DNA of 5,274 bases from Candidatus Symbiothrix sp. Its GTDB lineage: Bacteria; Bacteroidota; Bacteroidia; Bacteroidales; Azobacteroidaceae. The notes under the pieces were generated by a model. The model ran no database searches. It saw nothing but the letters and a program-made list of their open reading frames with translations, and had not been told where the DNA came from. The position numbers and the translations under genes were made by a program. Shown in pieces: positions 1-5,274 of the stretch; position 1 is the first letter of the stretch, and each line of letters begins with the position of its first letter. Location: positions 1 to 5,274 of the forward strand of contig JAITXK010000132.1 of the NCBI GenBank assembly GCA_031284765.1, written 5' to 3'.

Positions 1-16
1 GGAACTCAACTGATGA

Positions 17-2218
17 ATGAGTAAATTACTGTGTAAAGAAGAGCAAGCAGAATTTATCGGCGCTTATCGCAGGATTTTAAGGAGCATCGGCGAAGGATTT
101 TTATCCGGAGACCAAGCCAAAGTTAAAAAATATATCGGCGAAGCGGTAGCCAACAAAGGCTATGGCAAAGATGTGTACGGCCTGAATATTCTGCTTCGCA
201 ACATGAATACGGCATTGATCGTGGCGGATGAAATTGGTTTGAAACGCTCGTCAGTATTGGCGGTCATGCTTTATCAACTGGTACTGGATGGTCATCATAC
301 CCTCGCCGAAATTAAAAAAGATTTTGGGGAAGATACCGTACAAATCATTCACGGCTTAATAAAAACACACGAATTGTATGGCAAAAACGCCGCTATCGAC
401 AACGAAGATTTCCGCACTTTGCTGCTTTCATTTGCCGAAGACGTGCGTGTCATCCTCATCATGATTGCCGAACGCCTTTACCTGATGCGCATGGCCAAAT
501 TCATGGACAACGAAGAATATCGCCTGCAAATTGCAACAGAGGCCTCCTATCTCTATGCCCCGATTTCCCATAAATTGGGCTTGTATAAAATTAAATCCGA
601 GCTGGAAGACTTGTCGTTGAAATTCCGCGACCGCGAAATGTTCGATTTTATCAAAAGCAAACTGAATGAAACCAAACGCTCGCGCGATAAATATATTGCC
701 GAATTTATTGCCCCGGTGGAGGAAAAATTGAACAACATGAGCCTGAAATTCGACATTAAAGGGCGGACAAAATCAATTCACTCCATTCACAATAAACTAC
801 TGAAACAAAAAATTGAATTTGAAAAGATTTACGATTTATTCGCTATCCGCATTATTTTGGACACGCCGGTGGAGAAGGAAAAAGCCGAGTGCTGGCAAGT
901 CTATTCAGTGGTTACGGATATGTATCAACCCAATCCGAAGCGGATGAAAGACTGGCTGTCCGTTCCCAAAAGCAACGGCTACGAATCGTTGCACACCACC
1001 GTGATGGGGCCGGAAGGTCGTTGGGTGGAAGTGCAAATTAGAACCAAACGCATGGATGAAGTTGCCGAAAAAGGCCTCGCCGCCCATTGGAAATACAAGG
1101 GTCTGAAAGGAGAAAGCGGCTTGGATAACTGGCTGACCAACGTGCGCGAAGTCTTGGAACACAAAGACATCTCGCCGACCGATTTAATCGCCGATTTCAA
1201 AATGGATTTGTACGATGACGAGATTTTCGTCTTCACGCCCAAAGGCGATTTGTTCAAGTTGCCGAAAGATGCTACCGTTTTAGATTTCGCTTTCGCCATT
1301 CACACGAAAATCGGTTCAAAATGTATTTCCGCCAAAATCAACGACAAAAACGTTTCCATCAAACATAAACTGCAAAGCGGCGACCAGGTGGATATTCTCA
1401 CTTCGCCCAACCAAACGCCCAAACAGGATTGGCTGAATATCGTGATTACGAGTAAGGCGCGGGTCAAAATCAAGCAATCGTTAAAGGAGCAATCCGCCAA
1501 ACAGGTCGAATTTGCCAAGGAACTGCTGCACCGCCGTTTCAAAAACCGCAAAATGGATGAGGATGAAGCCAAACTCATGCGCCTCATCAAAAAGATGGGC
1601 TACAAGACTGTAACCGATTTCTATGCCGCCATCGCGCAGGAACTTTTGGATGTCAATACCGTCATCGACAACTATTTGGAACAGGACAAAAAAGAACAGG
1701 AAGCCGCAGAACATACCGACCGGAGTGTAGAAAATTATTATGCACCCACCACCGGTGAAATGTTTACGAAAAAAGAAGACGTTTTAGTGATCGATAAGGA
1801 TTTGACGGGTATCGACTATTCGCTCGCGAAATGCTGCCACCCGATTTACGGCGACGATATTTTCGGATTTGTATCCTCGCAAGGCATTAAAATACATCGT
1901 ATGAATTGCCCCAATGCGCCATCCATGTTTAAGCGTTTCGGTTACCGGATTGTAAAATCACGCTGGTCGGGCAAGTCGAGCGTGAATTATCCCGTCACTC
2001 TGAAAGTGGTCGGCAACGATGACATCGGCATTGTGACTAACATCACGTCCATCATCGGCAAGGAAAACGGCATGATGCTGCGGGCAATCAATGTGGATTC
2101 CCAAGACGGATTGTTTCAGGGAACGTTGACAGTGCTGTTGAGCGATACCTCAGCCATGGATGGGCTGATGAAAAAAATAAAGGCCGTCAAGGGCGTGAAG
2201 CAAGTAAACCGGTATTAA
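17..2218 (+). CDS. relA: RelA-type (p)ppGpp synthetase with a degenerate HD hydrolase domain
   Basis: This cytoplasmic stringent-response enzyme should transfer pyrophosphate from ATP to GDP/GTP to make (p)ppGpp on ribosomes stalled with uncharged tRNA. At 733 residues it has the full long-RSH layout. The HD-like region spans about 50-190, the synthetase about 240-360, TGS about 401-462, the helical region about 465-560, the conserved-cysteine zinc-finger-like motif about 604-632 (C606, C607, H627, C631) and ACT about 657-731. The synthetase keeps YDLFAIR (D273), NGYESLHT (Y322, H326) and VEVQIRT (E338). It carries RMKD (309-312), the RXKD form, and not the EXDD form of gammaproteobacterial RelA. 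The HD metal ligands are lost: by alignment to Rel enzymes they are N62, Y86, Q87 and E152 in place of H, H, D, D. This predicts a synthetase-only enzyme; Bacteroidota usually carry a second, bifunctional Rel/SpoT elsewhere (family knowledge). The ATG at 17 begins a plausible N-terminus. Promoter and upstream neighbour lie outside the window. Confidence 0.95.
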   Translation: MSKLLCKEEQAEFIGAYRRILRSIGEGFLSGDQAKVKKYIGEAVANKGYGKDVYGLNILLRNMNTALIVADEIGLKRSSVLAVMLYQLVLDGHHTLAEIKKDFGEDTVQIIHGLIKTHELYGKNAAIDNEDFRTLLLSFAEDVRVILIMIAERLYLMRMAKFMDNEEYRLQIATEASYLYAPISHKLGLYKIKSELEDLSLKFRDREMFDFIKSKLNETKRSRDKYIAEFIAPVEEKLNNMSLKFDIKGRTKSIHSIHNKLLKQKIEFEKIYDLFAIRIILDTPVEKEKAECWQVYSVVTDMYQPNPKRMKDWLSVPKSNGYESLHTTVMGPEGRWVEVQIRTKRMDEVAEKGLAAHWKYKGLKGESGLDNWLTNVREVLEHKDISPTDLIADFKMDLYDDEIFVFTPKGDLFKLPKDATVLDFAFAIHTKIGSKCISAKINDKNVSIKHKLQSGDQVDILTSPNQTPKQDWLNIVITSKARVKIKQSLKEQSAKQVEFAKELLHRRFKNRKMDEDEAKLMRLIKKMGYKTVTDFYAAIAQELLDVNTVIDNYLEQDKKEQEAAEHTDRSVENYYAPTTGEMFTKKEDVLVIDKDLTGIDYSLAKCCHPIYGDDIFGFVSSQGIKIHRMNCPNAPSMFKRFGYRIVKSRWSGKSSVNYPVTLKVVGNDDIGIVTNITSIIGKENGMMLRAINVDSQDGLFQGTLTVLLSDTSAMDGLMKKIKAVKGVKQVNRY

Positions 2219-2220
2219 AA

Positions 2221-3423
2221 ATGAAAACAATCGTTTTAAGTTTGGCAATGACGTTTTTTTCCGTAGGAATGCAATCGCAAACTTCGGAGAAAGTGCAATT
2301 ATTGGATAGCGTGGTCATTCAAAATAAGGACCGGCAAGAGGAAGAAAAAATCATATTCCAATATGATCTGTATGGAAACCGGATTTCGGAAATTGCCTCC
2401 AAGCGGGAAACCGGCCGGAACAGTTGGACGCCGTATTGGAAATCGGATACTCAATACAATAGCAACCAGCAGGTTCATTCCGTTATTTCCTATTCATACA
2501 ATGCCTCAGCGAATAGATGGGAGGAAGCATATAAATCCGAAACCCAATGGAGTGACAATTACACGATTGTTGTGTCCTGGTGGTGGAATAAAGAAAAAAA
2601 TGAGTGGACGCCAACGTGGAAATCCGACATGCAATACCTGCCCGATACGCGACAGTTGTCGTTCGTGATGTCGCAATGGGAAAATGAGTTTTGGCTGAAA
2701 ACCGATAAATACGAGTCGATGCACGATGCAGATGATAATGACATCGCTGCTGCTTCGTATCGGTGGAACGACGACGCACAAGGATGGGAAAACGATTTCA
2801 CTTCCCAATTTTCGTACGATGCAAATCAAAATCTGCTCGTTTCGGTAGTGTACCGACAAAATAACAATCACGAAGCCACTGATATACGCTATGACGGCGG
2901 GCAAAATCCGGTTTCAGAACACCTCTACGGCTGGGATGCCGGTCAAGACGATTGGATAGAACAAAAAAAGTTTGAGTATCAATACCCCGATAACGAACAT
3001 GCCGTCACGGTTATCGAATCTTTGTGGAACAACGAACAGGAACGTTGGCAGGAACAGGAAAAAACCGAATATCAATACAATAGCAATGATTATCCGGCGA
3101 TTGTTTCGGTTTACAGTTGGGCGGACGGCTGGGTTGCGACAGCGGTTTCCACCTATCATTATTCCAATTGCGCAGACAGTCTGCCTTCTGTGTCCAGGAC
3201 AACTGTTCAAATCTATCCCAATCCTGTGGCGGATGCCTTCCGGGTGCTCGGTATTCAGGCGGGTACCAAACTTTTGCTCTTGGATATGAATGGGAAGTTA
3301 ATCAAAAATCAATCTGTTGACGACGGCGAAGCCGTTTCTGTGGGCGGATTGCAAAGTGGCAGTTACGTGGTAAAACTGCGGTCAGGGCAAAAGAATGTTG
3401 TCCGGAAGATAATTAAAGAATAG
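2221..3423 (+). CDS. Secreted Trp/Tyr-rich repeat protein with T9SS type A sorting domain
   Basis: I do not recognise a specific function. The 400-residue product starts with a signal peptide (K2, hydrophobic stretch about 4-17, probable cleavage near 18-20). There is no lipobox cysteine, so it should be a soluble Sec substrate. Residues 41-315 are nine to ten imperfect repeats of 26-33 residues, described separately. The C-terminus (about 329-400) is a typical Por/T9SS type A sorting domain: YPNPV at 332-336, a LLLLDMNGK strand-turn, LQSGSYVVKL at 377-386, and a basic KIIKE end. In this family the domain directs export across the outer membrane by the type IX system and is normally cleaved, often with attachment to surface A-LPS. 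The composition is unusual, with 19 tryptophans and a single cysteine (C317). It starts 2 bases after the relA stop, so co-transcription is likely. No Shine-Dalgarno is seen, only an A-rich stretch. A surface or adhesive role is inference only. Confidence 0.9.
   Translation: MKTIVLSLAMTFFSVGMQSQTSEKVQLLDSVVIQNKDRQEEEKIIFQYDLYGNRISEIASKRETGRNSWTPYWKSDTQYNSNQQVHSVISYSYNASANRWEEAYKSETQWSDNYTIVVSWWWNKEKNEWTPTWKSDMQYLPDTRQLSFVMSQWENEFWLKTDKYESMHDADDNDIAAASYRWNDDAQGWENDFTSQFSYDANQNLLVSVVYRQNNNHEATDIRYDGGQNPVSEHLYGWDAGQDDWIEQKKFEYQYPDNEHAVTVIESLWNNEQERWQEQEKTEYQYNSNDYPAIVSVYSWADGWVATAVSTYHYSNCADSLPSVSRTTVQIYPNPVADAFRVLGIQAGTKLLLLDMNGKLIKNQSVDDGEAVSVGGLQSGSYVVKLRSGQKNVVRKIIKE
2341..3165 (+). repeat. 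Coding tandem repeats, about 30 residues each, in the T9SS protein
   Basis: Residues 41-315 of the secreted protein repeat a pattern of roughly K-S/T-D/E-x-Q-Y-N-x-N, then V-x-S-x-Y/W, then W-N-x5-W. The K-S-D/QY anchor recurs near residues 74, 105, 134, 160, 193, 220, 249, 280 and 308. Paired aromatics seven residues apart recur at Y93/W100, W122/W129, W182/W189, W238/W245 and W269/W276; shorter variants are W153/W158 and W300/W304. Some copies remain alike at DNA level. A 15-base identical stretch, TCAATACAATAGCAA, occurs at 2451 and at 3072 in the same codon phase. The segments around 2422-2457 and 2598-2633 (S/E-WTP-x-WKSD-x-QY) are also close. The regular alternation suggests stacked beta-hairpins, but this is inferred from pattern only. 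Confidence 0.85.
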
Positions 3424-3456
3424 TCCACCGCCCTTTCCACTTGCTGACAGGATACG

Positions 3457-3513
3457 TTGAGGAATGCTATTCTTTACCGAGAATAAAAGTATGCTAAAAA
3501 ACGCATTTCTCAA
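3457..3513. repeat. Interrupted inverted repeat upstream of pyrB
   Basis: TTGAGGAATGC (3457-3467) pairs with GCATTTCTCAA (3503-3513) over 11 positions, with one G-U type pair. The 35-base interval contains a second perfect 6-bp hairpin, TATTCT (3468-3473) with AGAATA (3480-3485) around loop TTACCG, which abuts the outer left arm. The right arm ends 10 bases before the -7 element, so it covers the expected -33 region of the pyrB promoter. In RNA it would lie 34-90 bases after the stop of the T9SS gene and is followed by a short TTTT (3518-3521), so it could instead end the upstream transcript. The pairing is visible; either role is inference, and a chance match in an AT-rich spacer is possible. 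Confidence 0.45.
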
Positions 3514-3523
3514 TAAGTTTTCA

Positions 3524-3532
3524 TAACTTTGC
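3524..3532 (+). promoter_or_regulatory. Bacteroidota-type -7 promoter element for pyrB-pyrI
   Basis: TAACTTTGC fits the phylum's -7 consensus TAnnTTTG exactly. It sits 33 bases before the pyrB ATG at 3566, in the only real spacer of the window. Transcription would start around 3536-3540, giving a leader of under 30 bases. A good -33 TTTG/TTG is not evident at the usual spacing (about 3499-3506 reads AAACGCAT), so the promoter may be weak or need an activator. A 5-bp inverted repeat, AAGTT (3515-3519) and AACTT (3525-3529), overlaps the element. Confidence 0.7.
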
Positions 3533-3543
3533 GCAATATAATC

Positions 3544-3562
3544 ATTGATTTATACCATCAAT
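3544..3562 (+). promoter_or_regulatory. AT-rich hairpin in the pyrB leader
   Basis: ATTGAT (3544-3549) pairs perfectly with ATCAAT (3557-3562) around the 7-base loop TTATACC, ending three bases before the pyrB ATG. An alternative 7-bp pairing, ATATAAT (3536-3542) with ATTATAT (3561-3567), would cover the first bases of the start codon. The two pairings share 3561-3562, so they are mutually exclusive. Both are AT-only or nearly so and would be weak; a role in translation is inference. Confidence 0.3.
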
Positions 3563-3565
3563 TAT

Positions 3566-4480
3566 ATGGACAGTAAAAGTTTTGTATCAATCGCCGACTG
3601 CTCCAAAGACGACATTCTTCAGTTGATTCGAACCGCCGGGCAGTTTGAGCAACACCCGAATCAAAAGTTATTGGAAGGCAAAGTTTGCGCCACGCTTTTC
3701 TTCGAACCATCGACCCGCACCCGCCTGAGTTTTGAAACGGCCATCAACCGTTTAGGCGGCAGGGTCATCGGATTTAGCGACGCCGCTACCACCAGCTCCT
3801 CCAAGGGGGAAACCCTGAAAGACACCATCAAAATGGTCAGCAATTACGCCGATGTGATTATCATGCGCCATCATTTGGAAGGCGCTGCCCGCTACGCCTC
3901 CGAAATCACGGATATTCCCATTGTCAATGCGGGTGATGGCGCAAATCAGCATCCGTCGCAAACCTTGCTGGATATTTATTCCATCTACAAAACGCAAGGA
4001 ACGCTGGAAAACCTGACGATTACAATGGTCGGCGACTTGAAATACGGCCGCACCGTACATTCCCTGCTGACCGGCATGTCGCATTTCAATCCCACTTTTT
4101 GCTTTGTCGCTCCCGAAGAACTACGCCTGCCCGACATTTACAAACAATTCATGGATAAAAACGGCATCCGCTATTCCGAACATACGGAGTTTTCGCAGGA
4201 CGTGATTAATCAATCGGATATTTTGTATATGACTCGTGTCCAACGCGAACGCTTTACCGATTTGATTGAATACGAGAAAGTAAAAAACGTCTATGTCCTC
4301 AATAATCAGATGCTGGAAAACAGCAAGGACAATCTTCGCATCCTGCACCCCCTGCCCCGCGTGAACGAGATTGCACAGGACGTGGACGACAATCCGAAAG
4401 CGTATTATTTTGAACAAGCAAAGAATGGCGTATTTGCCCGTCAGGCAATCATTAGCACAGTATTGAATTATGGAACATAA
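3566..4480 (+). CDS. pyrB: Aspartate carbamoyltransferase catalytic chain PyrB
   Basis: This cytoplasmic enzyme condenses carbamoyl phosphate and L-aspartate to N-carbamoyl-L-aspartate, the committed step of pyrimidine synthesis. Numbered from the ATG at 3566 the protein has 304 residues, normal for the family. It shows the carbamoyl-phosphate loop FEPSTRTR (46-53), the mobile-loop SSSKGETL (77-84) with K80, MRHHLEGAAR (R101), NQHPSQT (127-133, with H129 and Q132), GDLKYGRTVHS (R162), the aspartate-binding MTRVQRERF (R224, Q226) and HPLPRVNEI (261-269). An in-frame TTG at 3545 would add seven residues, but the ATG version MDSKSFVSIA matches the usual N-terminus and leaves room for the leader after the -7 element at 3524. 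The last 11 bases overlap pyrI, consistent with translational coupling of the c and r chains. All expected catalytic residues appear present. Confidence 0.98.
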   Translation: MDSKSFVSIADCSKDDILQLIRTAGQFEQHPNQKLLEGKVCATLFFEPSTRTRLSFETAINRLGGRVIGFSDAATTSSSKGETLKDTIKMVSNYADVIIMRHHLEGAARYASEITDIPIVNAGDGANQHPSQTLLDIYSIYKTQGTLENLTITMVGDLKYGRTVHSLLTGMSHFNPTFCFVAPEELRLPDIYKQFMDKNGIRYSEHTEFSQDVINQSDILYMTRVQRERFTDLIEYEKVKNVYVLNNQMLENSKDNLRILHPLPRVNEIAQDVDDNPKAYYFEQAKNGVFARQAIISTVLNYGT

Positions 4481-4928
4481 AAAAGAATTGCAGGTAGCAG
4501 CCCTGGAAAACGGCACCGTCATCGACCACATCCCCTCTGAACAGGTTTTCAAAGTAGTATCCATTTTGGAGATCGAAAAACTGCGCACGCCTGTAACCAT
4601 CGGATACAGTTTGGACAGCAAGAAAATGGGCAAAAAAGGCATTATCAAGATTGCCGATAAGTTTTTTGAAGAGCACGAAATCAACCGCATTTCGCTGATT
4701 GCGCCTTCGGTCAAGTTGAATATTATCCGTGATTACGAAGTGAAGGAAAAGAAATGGGTCGCCCTTCCGGATGAACTGGCCGGTTTGGTTAAATGCAACA
4801 ATCCCAAGTGCATTACCAACAATGAACCGATGAAAACCCGCTTCAAGGTGATTGACAAAGAAAGCGTCATACTGAAGTGCCATTACTGCGAAACAAAAAT
4901 CAAAAAAGAAGAAATCGTATTGGTATGA
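4470..4928 (+). CDS. pyrI: Aspartate carbamoyltransferase regulatory chain PyrI
   Basis: This is the non-catalytic chain that binds nucleotide effectors (CTP/UTP inhibit, ATP activates in the E. coli enzyme) and joins catalytic trimers into the holoenzyme. The 152-residue product is almost exactly family length. The N-terminal allosteric domain has LQVAALENGTVIDHIPSEQ, with D19 and H20, plus K60 and K94 at the same positions as the E. coli nucleotide-binding residues. The C-terminal domain has four zinc cysteines, C109, C114, C137 and C140 (CNNPKC and CHYC), which structure the contact with PyrB. Its ATG lies within the end of pyrB (11-base overlap). Its TGA overlaps the next ATG as ATGA. With allosteric and zinc residues intact, an allosterically regulated dodecameric enzyme is expected; which nucleotides act cannot be read from the sequence. 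Confidence 0.97.
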   Translation: MEHKKELQVAALENGTVIDHIPSEQVFKVVSILEIEKLRTPVTIGYSLDSKKMGKKGIIKIADKFFEEHEINRISLIAPSVKLNIIRDYEVKEKKWVALPDELAGLVKCNNPKCITNNEPMKTRFKVIDKESVILKCHYCETKIKKEEIVLV

Positions 4929-5274
4929 AACAGAACTGGAAGCCCGGAACGCTGATTTACCCCCTCCCCGCTGTGATGGTAACCGTTGGCAACGACGAAA
5001 GGGAGTACAATATTTTGACCGTTGCGTGGGTCGGCACCATCTGCTCAGACCCTGCGATGTGCTACATTTCTGTTCGGCCGGAACGCCATTCCTACCCGAT
5101 TCTCAAAAAGAATATGGAATTTGTCATCAACCTCACAACCGAAAAATTGGCGTACGCCACCGACTGGTGCGGCGTTCGTTCGGGCAAAGATTTCAATAAA
5201 TTCAAGGAGATGAATCTCACGCCGGGCAAAGCGGCCATTGTCCGTGCGCCAACGATTGAAGAATCGCCCTTGAG
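4925..5274 (+). CDS. Flavin reductase family protein (flavoredoxin-like), 3' truncated by window
   Basis: The frame is open from ATG 4925 to the window edge, giving about 116 residues of a family usually near 160-200. The N-terminus, MKQNWKPGTLIYPLPAVMVTVG, leads into an FMN-binding split-barrel fold. Diagnostic stretches are NILTVAWVGTICSDPAMCYISVRPERHSYP broken over residues 29-58 (the ISVRPER motif at 48-54), the strand EFVINLTTEKLAYATDWCG (65-83), and CGVRSGKDFNKF (82-93). Relatives bind FMN and reduce or exchange electrons with flavins or small redox proteins; the substrate of this one is not evident. The start is fixed by a four-base ATGA overlap with the pyrI stop, implying coupled translation in the pyrBI operon. 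A link between flavin chemistry and pyrimidine synthesis is not established; it may be simple operon hitch-hiking. Confidence 0.88.
   Translation, partial: MKQNWKPGTLIYPLPAVMVTVGNDEREYNILTVAWVGTICSDPAMCYISVRPERHSYPILKKNMEFVINLTTEKLAYATDWCGVRSGKDFNKFKEMNLTPGKAAIVRAPTIEESPL

Noticed and set aside
1..16. Possible 3' end of an upstream gene before relA
   Set aside because: All three frames meet a stop within positions 11-24, including a TGA at 18-20 that would overlap the relA ATG as ATGA. Sixteen bases are too few to choose a frame or call a gene.
905..1714. Reverse-strand open frames opposite relA
   Set aside because: They are shadows of the synthetase and TGS coding sequence, which has conserved motifs throughout the + frame.
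2483..3320. Several reverse- and forward-strand open frames within the repeat protein gene
   Set aside because: They arise from the repetitive composition of the sense gene. Their products show no signal peptide, domain or plausible start context, while the + frame at 2221 has both a signal peptide and a T9SS sorting domain.
3468..3490. Simple intrinsic terminator after the T9SS gene
   Set aside because: The 6-bp TATTCT/AGAATA stem is AT-rich and is followed by AAAGT, not a T-run, so on its own it is not a credible terminator. Only the larger nested structure was kept as a possibility.
3545..3565. Upstream in-frame TTG start for pyrB
   Set aside because: It would add MIYTINY, which is unlike PyrB N-termini. 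It lies only a few bases after the predicted transcription start and inside the leader hairpin. The ATG at 3566 gives the expected N-terminus.
4121..4883. Two long reverse-strand open frames (4121-4714 and 4452-4883)
   Set aside because: Both lie opposite pyrB and pyrI, whose products are unmistakable. Their translations show no domain pattern and are rich in the residues expected from antisense reading of conserved genes.
5022..5213. Small + strand open frame of 63 residues near the right edge
   Set aside because: It overlaps the flavin reductase-like gene in another frame; the frame from 4925 carries the family motifs and is coupled to pyrI.

Overview
The window comes from a member of the Bacteroidota, most likely of the order Bacteroidales. 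Four observations support this. A secreted protein carries a type IX secretion (Por) sorting domain, which is essentially confined to this phylum. The only clear promoter matches the Bacteroidota -7 element TAnnTTTG. None of the genes has a convincing Shine-Dalgarno sequence. The pyrB and pyrI products read like Bacteroides-type aspartate transcarbamoylase subunits. Base composition is mid-range and looks even across the window. All real genes are on the + strand and packed tightly; the only sizeable spacer is about 140 bases.

Left block (17-3423): a full-length RelA/SpoT-family (p)ppGpp enzyme is followed after only 2 bases by a 400-residue exported protein. The RelA-type enzyme has an intact synthetase domain, but its HD hydrolase domain has lost all four metal ligands, so it should make (p)ppGpp and not degrade it. 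The exported protein has a signal peptide, nine to ten tryptophan/tyrosine-rich repeats of about 30 residues, and a C-terminal T9SS sorting domain. Its function is unknown and it is the least explained gene here.

Spacer (3424-3565): this holds the promoter for the right-hand block, an 11-bp interrupted inverted repeat just upstream of the -7 element, and a small AT-rich hairpin between the predicted transcription start and the pyrB ATG.

Right block (3566-5274): pyrB and pyrI encode the catalytic and regulatory chains of aspartate transcarbamoylase, the committed step of pyrimidine synthesis. They overlap by 11 bases. pyrI overlaps a flavin-reductase-like (flavoredoxin) gene through an ATGA junction, and that gene runs off the right edge. 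The three genes look like one translationally coupled operon.

No mobile elements, CRISPR arrays, tRNA or rRNA genes were seen. Most of the window is conserved housekeeping content. The parts worth a second look are the repeat-rich T9SS protein and the structure of the pyrB upstream region.
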